Assembly (NCBI RefSeq): GCF_003182355.1
Contig: NZ_QGTW01000008.1
Coordinates: forward strand, 124,001-188,000
Length of the DNA stretch: 64,000 bases
Source: Cytobacillus oceanisediminis
Lineage (GTDB): Bacteria > Bacillota > Bacilli > Bacillales > Cytobacillaceae
Direction: 5' to 3'
Both the position numbers and the translations under genes were made by a program. Under the pieces are notes generated by a model. The model was not told where the DNA came from and searched no databases. It was given only the letters and a program-made list of their open reading frames with translations. Shown one piece after another: positions 18,925 to 27,622 of this stretch; positions within the stretch are counted from its first letter, which is position 1; the number at the start of each line of letters is the position of its first letter.

Positions 18925-19257
18925 CTAATCTAATTTCTCAAGCTCTGCTACTGCTTCATTTAGTGCTTCGGCGGAAGGGGAACCTTCCTTAAGCATCTCT
19001 TTCATGTTTGCAATCAGCTTGCTGCGCTCTTGAAATTTATGAAATAATAACAGCTTTTCTTCATACTCTTCAAGCATTGCTTCTGTACGTTTAATGTTGT
19101 CGTAAACCGCTTGCCGGCTAACTTCATATTCCTCGGCAATCTCTCCAAGCGAAAAATCATCCAGGTAGTACAGGGACATATAGCTTCTCTGCTTAGGAGT
19201 TAACAACGATTGATAAAAATCATAGAGGTAATTCATCCTCGTTGTCTTTTCGAGCAT
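18925..19257 (-). CDS. ylxM: YlxM, putative helix-turn-helix SRP-associated protein
   Basis: 110 residues with a helix-turn-helix of the sigma-70 region 4 type ([30 protein letters not shown]). The family gene regularly precedes ffh; in Streptococcus mutans and Gram-positives it is linked to SRP function. Start at the ATG at 19257 behind AAGGGGG. Here it heads the ylxM-ffh operon with its own promoter; in B. subtilis it directly follows ftsY, from which it is now 13.4 kb away. Confidence 0.95.
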   Translation of the reverse strand: MLEKTTRMNYLYDFYQSLLTPKQRSYMSLYYLDDFSLGEIAEEYEVSRQAVYDNIKRTEAMLEEYEEKLLLFHKFQERSKLIANMKEMLKEGSPSAEALNEAVAELEKLD

Positions 19258-19297
19258 CCCTATTCCCCCTTGTTAAGTGAAAAGCCTTTACAAAGTT

Positions 19298-19326
19298 AGT
19301 TTACATAGAAGTGCATGGCATGTCAA
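19298..19326 (-). promoter_or_regulatory. Sigma-A type promoter of ylxM-ffh
   Basis: Minus strand: perfect -35 TTGACA, 17-bp spacer, -10 TAAACT, 41 bp before the ylxM start. It lies between the end of the inserted VWA operon and ylxM. Confidence 0.75.
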
Positions 19327-19369
19327 GAAAATATCTTTACATGATGGGCCATGACTCGCTTTTGCGTTT

Positions 19370-19430
19370 CGTTGATATTCACTGAAATATTAAAATCTCG
19401 TTGATATATCGAAAATTCCGTTGATATATC
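19370..19430. repeat. Three short repeats CGTTGATAT(ATC)
   Basis: CGTTGATAT occurs at 19370, 19399 and 19419; the last two read CGTTGATATATC and are 20 bp apart. They are in the spacer between the VWA operon and the ylxM promoter. Significance unknown. Confidence 0.6.
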
Positions 19431-19502
19431 CAGTTTTTCGAGAATAACAGCTTACTTTCGCGGCCGCATAAACCATTCGCAACAAAATTTTGATTGCTGA
19501 CA

Positions 19503-19531
19503 AACAAAAGCAGAGCAATTGCTCCGCTTTT
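19503..19531 (-). terminator. Intrinsic terminator of the MoxR/VWA operon
   Basis: Minus-strand stem AAAAGCGGAGCAATTGCTCTGCTTTT followed by GTTTG. The left arm begins at the stop codon of the last VWA gene. Confidence 0.8.
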
Positions 19532-22313
19532 ACTTATTTTTTCTGTTTTTCGCGTCCAGCAGCCTTTTCATTCTCTCTTCCCGTTCTTTTGGTGTGAGCA
19601 TTTCCGGCTGTCTTGAAGGCTTTTGCTTTTTTCTTTCTGCTTTCACTATCGGTTTTTCATTTGAAAGGTGCTCCTTCAGAACCGGAGCTTCATCTGCTTT
19701 AGCTATCTTTTCCCTGGCAGGTTGCAGCTTTGCAAACTTTTCTGTTTTTTCACGCTTTTCTTTAACCGCTTTCTTTCTGTTTTTCTTCAAAATTCCTCCA
19801 ACAAGCCCTATCAAACCAAATCGCCTAAGCGCTATTTCGGTAAAAAAGATCAGGAATGCCGCCAGGATCAGCCATTCGCTGATCGGCTGTTTTGTACTGG
19901 CGGGGTTCTTTAGCGGGCGAAAGCTGTCTATTTCAGCCTCAAGTCCTTTGCCCCCTGTCAGTTTGGAAAGTTCCTCCAGATGTTCTTTATTGGCTCCCTT
20001 TTGCAGATATTCAACTGAGTACGGGATGGTAAAGCCAGTCTGATGAATTTGGACATTTCCATTTTGATCTGCCTGTTTAATGTTTAAAAAATACATCCCA
20101 GAGCTTTCGGGCAGGGTCGCTTCATATTTAGCCGGGGCGGTTAGCCTTGTATTCGCTTCAATCTGCTCGCCAGTTTCCGAAACAATGGAGGTCTCGATTG
20201 GGAGTGACTGGCTATTTGCAGACTCAAGGTTTAGCACTGTACTTCCGTCCCTTTTTTCAACGGAAATCCTGTATGGTTCACTTTCATACTGCGGCAAGGT
20301 TTTTGTAACAAGCTGATTAATAAATAAAGGCCATTTTTCCCAGCGCGCCCAATCCCCTGACCATTTTCCTGAGAAGTCGGATGTAAAGGCAATGGTCCGG
20401 CCCATACCATACTGCCATTCAGCAAGGACAGGGTCTTCTTTTTCGCTCAATACCGGAACCTCCGAGCGCGGCTTTGCCGTTGAAGCAATATAGGCATTCA
20501 TTTTGGGAACACCCTTTTCAAAAAGTGCTGACCACTCTGGATATGGCTGAACACTCGGATAGAAGGGGTTATCCTCTATATAGGTTCTTGTTGCCATCAC
20601 GGTTTCTCGCGACAATATGCTCGGAATGACAGATGAATCGGTAACATCGTAAAATCGACCAGATCCCATTGCTGCGAGATCTTCAAGAAGGCTTCGGTCA
20701 GCATCCTGTCCCAGAGCAACTGTTGAAAGGGTAATATTTTTCTCTTTTCCGCTCTCTATCAGTAAGTCATAGTCATTATTAGTTGAAGACTGCCCATCTG
20801 TGAGCAAAATAATATGCTTTCTCTGCAGCTTCAAATCTTCCAGCTCTGAGAATGCTTGTTCAAGGGAGGCAAAGATTTCAGTTCCTCCGCCTGGTGTAAT
20901 GGATCTGATCTTATCAATTGCCTTCTTTTTATCCTTCAGCGGCTCTGTCTCAAGGATTTCCCATGGCCGGTCATCGAATGCGATGACACCAAGCGTGTCT
21001 TCTTCACGGAGCAGCTCCACTGAGCGGGCAGCAGCCTCCTTGGCCAGTTCGATTTTGCTTCCGGCCATACTTCCAGACCGGTCCATTACAAGTACAAGCC
21101 CCAATGAAGGCATTTCTTTCTTGCCCTTGATATCCATTTCCACCGGCAGCAATCTTTCGATTGGTGTTTTAAAATAGCCTCCTAATCCGAAGCTTTCATC
21201 ACCGCCCATCATGATAAAACCGGTACCAAATTCTTTCACTGCTTTTTCCATTAAATTCATCTGATTTTCCGAGATAACGGTAGCAGGAACATTGTTAAAG
21301 ATAATGGACTGATATTGCAAATACCCTGACATAACTGTCGGAAGCTTTTCAGGCTGAACTGTATCTGCCATAAGGCCTGAACCCTCCAGAAGCTCCTCAA
21401 TATTCCCCGATTCCGTTCCCTGCACAATCAGTACCTTCGGCGTTCCTTTTACATTTACAACCGAGTGCAATGTATTATTTTCTGTAAAAGTATCCTGCTC
21501 AGCAGCTATTTCTGCCTTATATACCGTTAGTCCGGCTTTATCTGCTTTATGGGTAAACGTATAAACGTTCTTTCCTTCATTTACTTGAACCGTTTGCTTG
21601 AAAACCTCTTTATGATTAACAGAAAGGCGAATATCAGCTTTTTTACTGGTATTGCTCGTCACTTCAATCGTAATGGGAGCCTCTTCTCCCAAATAGAGTG
21701 AAGGAGGAACAGATAGTTCTGAAATAGATACATCTTCACCCGAGGTTGTTTTTAACAAAACATGATCAATTTCAATTTGCCGATTTTTTAAAATGGAAGC
21801 TGCTTCCAGGCTGTTGCCGGAAGTTTCATTGCCATCTGACAGAAGTACGATTCTTCCAGCTGAATCTCTTGGCATCAATGATGCCGCGAACTGCAAGCCT
21901 GCCTCCAGGTTGGTTTGGGAATCATCCACTTTCCCGTTAAATTGGGCAACAGCCTCCCGATTCCTTCCCAGATTCTGCTCGAGGGCCACATGTTCGCCAA
22001 ATGCAGCAACCGCATACTGATCTTCGCTTTTCTTATGGCTGACACTATTTTCTATCCAGGCAAGCGCTTCCTCGGTTTCACCAATACTCGCTGAACGGTC
22101 GGCAAGAAAAATGACGGTCTCTCCATTTACCGGCAGCAGAATCTGAGGAACGGTCAGTGCAAAAATTAATAGAGAAAAAACCACCATCCTCAGGCCGGCA
22201 ATCCAATAGTTTTCATTCCCCTTAGTCCGGTGTTTCCATAAATACAAAAAAATCAAAAGTACAGCAGGAATAAACAACAAAAACAGGAAGGGATATTTAA
22301 CCTCTATGCCCAC
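19530..22313 (-). CDS. Membrane protein with two VWA (MIDAS) domains
   Basis: 927 residues. Two N-terminal membrane segments (about 6-25 and 40-60) are followed by VWA domain 1 with MIDAS start FLADRSASIGE (DRSAS 72-76). A region with beta-rich repeats and a GATase-like stretch (KVLIVQGTESGNIEELLEGSG...GFIMMGGDESFGLGGY, about 293-380) follows, then VWA domain 2 with DRSGSM at 411-416 and ILLTDGQS. A further membrane segment lies near 820-850 and the tail is Lys/Arg/Glu-rich. The frame is open to an ATG at 22340, but GGGAGGT nine bases before the GTG at 22313 fixes that start; it still overlaps the previous gene by 17 bp. Last gene of the operon. Domain names are by motif; function unknown. 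Confidence 0.9.
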   Translation of the reverse strand: MGIEVKYPFLFLLFIPAVLLIFLYLWKHRTKGNENYWIAGLRMVVFSLLIFALTVPQILLPVNGETVIFLADRSASIGETEEALAWIENSVSHKKSEDQYAVAAFGEHVALEQNLGRNREAVAQFNGKVDDSQTNLEAGLQFAASLMPRDSAGRIVLLSDGNETSGNSLEAASILKNRQIEIDHVLLKTTSGEDVSISELSVPPSLYLGEEAPITIEVTSNTSKKADIRLSVNHKEVFKQTVQVNEGKNVYTFTHKADKAGLTVYKAEIAAEQDTFTENNTLHSVVNVKGTPKVLIVQGTESGNIEELLEGSGLMADTVQPEKLPTVMSGYLQYQSIIFNNVPATVISENQMNLMEKAVKEFGTGFIMMGGDESFGLGGYFKTPIERLLPVEMDIKGKKEMPSLGLVLVMDRSGSMAGSKIELAKEAAARSVELLREEDTLGVIAFDDRPWEILETEPLKDKKKAIDKIRSITPGGGTEIFASLEQAFSELEDLKLQRKHIILLTDGQSSTNNDYDLLIESGKEKNITLSTVALGQDADRSLLEDLAAMGSGRFYDVTDSSVIPSILSRETVMATRTYIEDNPFYPSVQPYPEWSALFEKGVPKMNAYIASTAKPRSEVPVLSEKEDPVLAEWQYGMGRTIAFTSDFSGKWSGDWARWEKWPLFINQLVTKTLPQYESEPYRISVEKRDGSTVLNLESANSQSLPIETSIVSETGEQIEANTRLTAPAKYEATLPESSGMYFLNIKQADQNGNVQIHQTGFTIPYSVEYLQKGANKEHLEELSKLTGGKGLEAEIDSFRPLKNPASTKQPISEWLILAAFLIFFTEIALRRFGLIGLVGGILKKNRKKAVKEKREKTEKFAKLQPAREKIAKADEAPVLKEHLSNEKPIVKAERKKQKPSRQPEMLTPKEREERMKRLLDAKNRKNK

Positions 22314-24069
22314 GGCGATATACCTCCCATTCCAAAGCAATTAAAATAAGAGCAGTTAACGCCAGCCAGAACCAGAGCTTTTCATTTGGCTTATGGGTCG
22401 TACTGTCTTTTTCCGATGATTTTTCATTCAATGTATAGGACTCTTCAGCTCTTGTATTTTTTTCCCGTTCATCGAGAAGCACGGAAAAATAATAGATTTG
22501 ATTTTCCGAAACAGCCTGATAGGTTCCAGGAACGGCAGGCGCTTTGAAGTTTTCCTTGCTTAAATCCAGGGAGTACAAATTCTCATCTTTATGATTAAAA
22601 ATCTCCCAGCGATCCGAACCCTCGCCTATATTAACCCATCGCTCCTCACCAGCGCTGAAATAACCAAGGAAATCTGTCTGCTGGGATAACCATTGATAAG
22701 CGTTATAGAAGAAAATCGGAAAGCCCGGCTGCAGCGGCCAGTCCGTATCAGCCAGGTCAAAATTCAAAATAATAATTGGCTGACCCCTCAGCATACCCTT
22801 TTGTATTAATGGGATGCTGCCGCTTTTCAGCACAGATTCCCATTCTCCATCCAAGGCTGCAGATGCAGAATGGATAAACACTTTATCAAAATTAACAAAT
22901 TGAAGGAGAGCATCGTCTTCTTCAGTAATCCCTTCAACTAGCTTTACTTTTTCTTTGCTGCTGTTAAAAAATATAAGCGGCTGCTGTGGAAGTTCCATTA
23001 GGGTGCTACCTTCGGCAAGAACTACTCCTTTAATATCCAATCCGCTAATGTTGCCTGAATCTGTCTGCAATAATTCTGCTCCGATGGTTTGAAAGCCTTT
23101 TACAGCAAACGGGTTTACCGTTCCCATTGTGTAGATCTTTGGCTTTGAATCCGTATAAATGGAAGCAGCAAAATTATCAGCGCTGTAGCCATCCTCAATC
23201 GAGATAGATGCCTCATAATAAGGTTTTTCAGGCAGTGAAGGGACCTGAACGGTAATTTGCTCATTTGCTTTTAATGATATTTTTTGTTCGAATAAAACTT
23301 CTTCTTCATTTTGCAACTTAAAGCCAGTTTCTATATTTCTTGAAGATTGGTTTTCTATCACTGCAACAGCTGAAATTTCACCAGCTACTGCTGCAGTGCC
23401 AAAGGACTGCAGCGAAACATTTCCTTCATCCACTCCAAAGTTATGTACAACAGTGTATTGGCCATCCATTTTTTCTTTTATTTTGTCCTGTGTAACTGCG
23501 TCGGAAAAAATATGGATAGCCGTGTCTTTCCCTGAGGATAAAGAATTTGCCAATACGAGTGATTTATCCATATTTTCATGCTCATAAGAAAGCTCCAGGC
23601 TGTTGATTTTTCTGCGGATTTCTTCTGAATCATCTTCCCTGCTCAAAAGAATCTCGCTTTTCTCACCTGCTTTAATCAAAGTTACTACCTGGCCATTTAG
23701 CTTGTCTGCCAAACCCAGCATTTCTTGTTTCGCCATTTCAAATCGGGTAGAGTCATCCATTTCGGCTGACATGGAGGCAGAAGAATCCGCGATAAGGATT
23801 AGGTGCTCACCCTTTATGGCACTTTCCAGCCAGAACGGACGTACAAGGGCAAGCAATAATAACAGCAGGGCCAATATTTGCAGCCAGAACAAAAGATTTT
23901 GCTGCAGCTTTTTCAGCCACGGAGAGGCCTGCCATTCGTTTAACACCTGCTCCCAAAGCATGTTGGATGAGACTGTCCTTTCCATGTACTGCTTGCGAAA
24001 AAAATAAAATAAAACAACGGCCGCTATGAAAATAGTTAAAATAAAATAGATAGGATTTAAAAATTGCAT
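22297..24069 (-). CDS. BatA-type N-terminal domain protein with VWA domain
   Basis: 590 residues. The N-terminus MQFLNPIYFILTIFIAAVV plus a second membrane segment (about 60-77) is the usual aerotolerance-type (BatA) anchor. A VWA domain follows with DSSASM at 95-100 as MIDAS. The long middle (about 220-560) is predicted extracytoplasmic and beta-rich without a named domain. A single membrane segment closes the protein (LWFWLALTALILIALEW). It starts 7 bp after the DUF58 gene. In MoxR systems such proteins are thought to be partners of the AAA+ ATPase; here that is inferred from neighbourhood. Confidence 0.9.
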   Translation of the reverse strand: MQFLNPIYFILTIFIAAVVLFYFFRKQYMERTVSSNMLWEQVLNEWQASPWLKKLQQNLLFWLQILALLLLLLALVRPFWLESAIKGEHLILIADSSASMSAEMDDSTRFEMAKQEMLGLADKLNGQVVTLIKAGEKSEILLSREDDSEEIRRKINSLELSYEHENMDKSLVLANSLSSGKDTAIHIFSDAVTQDKIKEKMDGQYTVVHNFGVDEGNVSLQSFGTAAVAGEISAVAVIENQSSRNIETGFKLQNEEEVLFEQKISLKANEQITVQVPSLPEKPYYEASISIEDGYSADNFAASIYTDSKPKIYTMGTVNPFAVKGFQTIGAELLQTDSGNISGLDIKGVVLAEGSTLMELPQQPLIFFNSSKEKVKLVEGITEEDDALLQFVNFDKVFIHSASAALDGEWESVLKSGSIPLIQKGMLRGQPIIILNFDLADTDWPLQPGFPIFFYNAYQWLSQQTDFLGYFSAGEERWVNIGEGSDRWEIFNHKDENLYSLDLSKENFKAPAVPGTYQAVSENQIYYFSVLLDEREKNTRAEESYTLNEKSSEKDSTTHKPNEKLWFWLALTALILIALEWEVYRRGHRG

Positions 24070-24076
24070 GTTTTCG

Positions 24077-24943
24077 TCACCTTACCATTCCCTTTGCAGG
24101 AAGATCCCGGAAAAGAATCGTCTGCAGGTCCCTGACTTCAGGGGCGAAGATATACTGGCCGCCATACCGTTTGCATATGGCCTCTAGCTGCTTATTATGT
24201 TCCTTCAGCCGTTTTTCATAGTCAGATAAAATAGAAGAATTCAAACTGACATTTACTTCGGTCCCTGTTTCACTATCTATTAGCTTCATATCTCCCGAAT
24301 AGGAAGGGGCAAGCTCTTCATTAGCCAGCACTTGGAAAAACCAAAACTCCTGTTTCAACCCTTTTAATTTCTTAAAGAGTATTTCCCATTCTTTAATCGG
24401 CTCAAATCCATCAGTTACTAAAATAGCAAGCTGCTGCTGTTTCAATAAAGAATCTTTCAAGCAGCCTAGAAAGTTTTTGGCCATTGGGCCGCCTTCGTGT
24501 TTTTGAATTTCCAAGAAAGTCCGTCTGCTGTATATAGAACCCTTTCTCTTTACTGGCTGTATCCCTTCAGAAGATACTGCTGCAAATAAAAGCCGGTCTT
24601 CACCAGCAAGCACCATAAAACTCAATGCAGCAGCCAGCCCTTTTGCATACTCCCACTTCGAATGGATTTTTGTCATTGAAGAGGTTCCATCAAGATAAAC
24701 GGCAATGGAAAGTTCCTGTTCATCCAAAAACCGTTTGATGTAATGCTTTTGGGTTCTCCCGAAAACATTCCAGTCAATTTGGCGAATATCATCACCAGGC
24801 TGATAGGCCCTAAAATCGGAGAATTCCATGGAAGATCCAAATTTATTGGACTGCCGTGAGCCTGCATGAAATCCCCTTTTTCTTGTTTTTACAACTACCT
24901 TTCTTTTTTGCAGCCTTCCAAGCAAAGCCTGTTGATTGTTCAT
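24077..24943 (-). CDS. DUF58 domain protein with degenerate VWA fold
   Basis: 288 residues, soluble. It shows the DUF58 hallmark EFSDFRAYQPGDDIRQIDWNVFGRT (residues about 40-63; PGDDIRQIDW at 49-58), then a metal-site-like DGTSSM at 85-90 in a VWA-type fold. DUF58 proteins are regular partners of MoxR ATPases. Unlike many DUF58 proteins it lacks an N-terminal membrane pair. The ATG overlaps the moxR stop by one base (TGATG), so translation is coupled. Confidence 0.93.
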   Translation of the reverse strand: MNNQQALLGRLQKRKVVVKTRKRGFHAGSRQSNKFGSSMEFSDFRAYQPGDDIRQIDWNVFGRTQKHYIKRFLDEQELSIAVYLDGTSSMTKIHSKWEYAKGLAAALSFMVLAGEDRLLFAAVSSEGIQPVKRKGSIYSRRTFLEIQKHEGGPMAKNFLGCLKDSLLKQQQLAILVTDGFEPIKEWEILFKKLKGLKQEFWFFQVLANEELAPSYSGDMKLIDSETGTEVNVSLNSSILSDYEKRLKEHNKQLEAICKRYGGQYIFAPEVRDLQTILFRDLPAKGMVR

Positions 24944-25947
24944 CAGCCATTTGCTCCCCGAACGGCTTCCCTAAGCAGTTCCTTAATGATTGAATCAGCG
25001 GTAACACTTGATGCTTCACCTTCAAAGTTCAAAATTAGACGATGCCTTAAAACAGGATTTGCAACATGCTTAATGTCGCCAACGGAAACATGAAATCTTC
25101 CTGAACACATAGCCCTTGCCTTTGCCATATTAATTAAGCTTTGCAGCCCGCGCGGCCCGCTTCCATACTGGACAAAATTTTTCACCATTTCAGGAGCCTC
25201 TTCCGAATCAGGATGGGTTGCAGTAATCATCCAAACCGCATAATCCAGTATTTCATCTGAAACAAGGATTTCCCTGGCCAGCCCTTGCAGTGCAATAACA
25301 TCGTCCAATCCTGCTACCTTTTTTAGCTGCGCTCTTTGCGGCCCTGTTGTTCTTAAAGCAATTTCCTTTAACTCTGCCTTTGTTGGATATTGGACATTGA
25401 CTTTGCAAAGAAAACGGTCTGTCTGCGCCTCTGGCAGGGGATAAGTACCTTCCATATCAATCGGATTCTGAGTTGCCAGTACAAAAAAGGGCTTTTCCAT
25501 GCTTTTGGTTTCACCCATAATTGTTACGGTTTTTTCACCCATTGCCTCAAGCAGGGCACTCTGTGTTTTGGGAGTTGCCCTATTGATTTCATCTGCCAAA
25601 ATAATGTTGGCAAATAGCGGCCCTTTATGAAAACTGAATGTTTGCCTCCCTGCCTCGTCAGGCTGAAGCAGCATCGTACCGGTTATGTCGGATGGCATGA
25701 TGTCAGGCGTGAACTGTATTCGGGAAAAATTCAGATCAAGCACCTCTGAAATTGTTTTAATCAGCATCGTTTTTCCGAGTCCAGGCAAACCTTCCAGGAG
25801 TACATGGCCTCCTGCAAAAATACTCCATAAAACATGTTCAACAACTTCTTCCTGGCCGACAATAAATGATTGAATTTCTTCTTTCACTTTTACAATTGTT
25901 TCAGCCGCTTGTGCAAACTGCTGTTCTTTTTCTTCGATAACAGACAT
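24943..25947 (-). CDS. MoxR family AAA+ ATPase
   Basis: 334 residues. Walker A GLPGLGKT at 53-60, Walker B IILADEINR (about 115-123), sensor region LATQNPID and an arginine-rich lid after YPLPEAQTDRFLCKV. MoxR proteins act as chaperone-like ATPases that help metal-dependent or VWA partner proteins mature. The open frame starts with a GTG at 25956; the ATG at 25947 has AAGGAG eight bases upstream and is used. It lies 5 bp after the coiled-coil membrane gene and is coupled to DUF58. Confidence 0.95.
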   Translation of the reverse strand: MSVIEEKEQQFAQAAETIVKVKEEIQSFIVGQEEVVEHVLWSIFAGGHVLLEGLPGLGKTMLIKTISEVLDLNFSRIQFTPDIMPSDITGTMLLQPDEAGRQTFSFHKGPLFANIILADEINRATPKTQSALLEAMGEKTVTIMGETKSMEKPFFVLATQNPIDMEGTYPLPEAQTDRFLCKVNVQYPTKAELKEIALRTTGPQRAQLKKVAGLDDVIALQGLAREILVSDEILDYAVWMITATHPDSEEAPEMVKNFVQYGSGPRGLQSLINMAKARAMCSGRFHVSVGDIKHVANPVLRHRLILNFEGEASSVTADSIIKELLREAVRGANG

Positions 25948-25952
25948 TGAAG

Positions 25953-27542
25953 TCACTCCTTGTCAGGATCTATACTCGTAAAGTAATTCTTAACTATTTC
26001 TTCTAAATCAGCCGGAAGCTTATACCGATCCGTACTTTGCCTGTAAGCTTTTTCATAACTGCCAAATACCTCACTGTATGATCTGATGCTTCCTTTCAAG
26101 ACAGGCCCATCCCCTTCAAATTGCTGTCCTGAATTCCCTTCTCCCAGGGTGCCATTATCATTCTCGATATTCTCCTGCCCTTCCATATGAGATGGGATAG
26201 TTAACAGCTCTCTTGAACCCTGGCCCAGGCCTGCCCCGCCGCCAAGGGCGCTGCCTGATCCCGCTCCGGATCCCGAGCCCGAACCGCTGCCTGATCCCGC
26301 TCCGGATCCCGAGCCCGAACCGCTGCCTGATCCTGTTCCGGAACCTGAGCCTGTACCTGTACCACTGCCATTTCCGCTGCTTGAATTATTGCCAGTTTGG
26401 TTATTTTGCTGGCCGGAGTTGTTTTGCTTCTGGCCCTGCTGCGAATTAGTGCTTGTACCCTGGCTGCCAGGCTGGCCAGGAGGTGCAAATGCCAATTGGC
26501 CAGGAGGCATTCCGTTTGCAGCCATTTGCTGCTGTAGGGACAATCCTGAATTTTGCAGCGCCTGCTGCGCTGCAGCAAGCTGTTTCAAAAGCTCTTCCGA
26601 TTCCATCGCTTCTTCAAGCTGCTCCAAAAGCTTCGATAGCTCTTCTTCCGATAATGGCTCTTCACTCCCGGTAAGCTCGCTCAATGTCTTTTTTTGCTCT
26701 TCGCTTAATCCATCCATCTGGTCGTTCAGCTTTGACAGTTCTTTCTCAAATGCGGCCATATCTTTTTGAGCCAGCATGCGGCTTAATTGATCCAAACCGT
26801 TTTTATTCAAGTCTGATTTCATATTTTCCAGTGCCAATGATTTTTCTTTTTCTTTAAGCAATCTTAATTCGAGACTTTTCGTTTGTTTGGCCAATTCCTT
26901 TAAAGCTTCTTCAGCTGATTTTTTTTTGGCGATTTTATCTTTTGCCATTTCTAATGCCTTTTTCACCGCAGGATTCTTTTCCTTCTCGGCTTTTTTCTCC
27001 AATTCCTTTTTTGCTTCTTCTACTAGTTTGATTTCCTTCTCCTGCTTGTGTGCCAATTCTATATTTTCGCTGGGGATCAAATAAAGCAGCACCGCGGCAG
27101 CAAAAAAAGCAAAAAACAGTGAAAGAGGCTTAGGGAAGAGGATGATTTTCTTCCTTCCTAAGACCTTATCATGCACTTTTTTCATATGTTTTACGGTATC
27201 AGCAAGCTGCAGCCTGGCTATAATTCCTTCATCCTGCAAAAAAGAAAAAGATGTAATAACTCTGTCTTCCGCTACAAACCTGTTATATAATGCCGCTGCT
27301 TCAGCCATTCCCGGCCTCTGTTCCCATATTCGATAAACGGAAACGAGCAGGGATAATAGAATGATTGGCCAAAAATAATAACTAAGAAAAGGAATGGCAA
27401 TAAACCTTGCTGCAGTAATCAGAAGAAAAGACAGAGCCGCTGCTAACACAAGGAATACCTGCGATTCCTTAACAATTAGCTGAAGCAGCATCTGCCGCCT
27501 AATCGGTTTTAAAAGTTTCAGATATTGAATGCGGTCTTCCAT
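25953..27542 (-). CDS. Membrane-anchored coiled-coil protein with Gly/Ser tract
   Basis: About 529 residues. Three hydrophobic segments near the N-terminus (two between about 25 and 65, one near 140-160) are followed by a Lys/Glu-rich region (about 165-330) with strong coiled-coil character, a Gln/Pro/Gly stretch, then about 50 residues of almost only Gly, Ser, Thr and Ala (near 390-440), and an acidic conserved-looking C-terminus. Start uncertain: ATGs at 27551 and 27542 and a TTG at 27575 compete; the ATG at 27542 has AAGGG ten bases upstream. No known family is recognised with certainty. It opens the MoxR half of the block, after a terminator-like hairpin. Confidence 0.8.
   Translation of the reverse strand: MEDRIQYLKLLKPIRRQMLLQLIVKESQVFLVLAAALSFLLITAARFIAIPFLSYYFWPIILLSLLVSVYRIWEQRPGMAEAAALYNRFVAEDRVITSFSFLQDEGIIARLQLADTVKHMKKVHDKVLGRKKIILFPKPLSLFFAFFAAAVLLYLIPSENIELAHKQEKEIKLVEEAKKELEKKAEKEKNPAVKKALEMAKDKIAKKKSAEEALKELAKQTKSLELRLLKEKEKSLALENMKSDLNKNGLDQLSRMLAQKDMAAFEKELSKLNDQMDGLSEEQKKTLSELTGSEEPLSEEELSKLLEQLEEAMESEELLKQLAAAQQALQNSGLSLQQQMAANGMPPGQLAFAPPGQPGSQGTSTNSQQGQKQNNSGQQNNQTGNNSSSGNGSGTGTGSGSGTGSGSGSGSGSGAGSGSGSGSGSGAGSGSALGGGAGLGQGSRELLTIPSHMEGQENIENDNGTLGEGNSGQQFEGDGPVLKGSIRSYSEVFGSYEKAYRQSTDRYKLPADLEEIVKNYFTSIDPDKE
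26251..26322. repeat. Two identical 36-bp tandem units inside the coiled-coil gene
   Basis: CTGCCTGATCCCGCTCCGGA... is repeated without a mismatch at 26251-26286 and 26287-26322; a third, imperfect unit begins at 26323. Each is 12 codons and codes for Gly/Ser-rich repeats, so copy-number change would keep the frame. Confidence 0.9.
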
Positions 27543-27559
27543 CGGTTTCATTCCCTTAT

Positions 27560-27607
27560 TAAAAATTGCGGGCAATCCCAGCCCCTAAGGGAGAAAGAAA
27601 TTGCCCG
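27560..27607 (-). terminator. Terminator-like hairpin inside the operon
   Basis: Minus-strand arms CGGGCAAT (27607-27600) and ATTGCCCG (27576-27569) with a 23-base loop that can pair further (CTCCC/GGGG), followed by CAATTTTT. It lies in the 80-bp gap after the ABC permease and before the coiled-coil gene, so it could reduce transcription of the MoxR/VWA half. Confidence 0.75.
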
Positions 27608-27622
27608 AACTTTCCTATTCGT

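Noticed and set aside
22297-22340. Frameshift between the two VWA genes because of their long overlap
   Set aside because: The overlap shrinks to 17 bp with the GTG at 22313, which has a strong binding site, and both proteins have complete N- and C-terminal membrane anchors.
26201-26578. Second reading frame with Arg/Asp/Pro repeats in the coiled-coil gene
   Set aside because: It is the out-of-frame image of the GC-rich Gly/Ser codons, without start signals.
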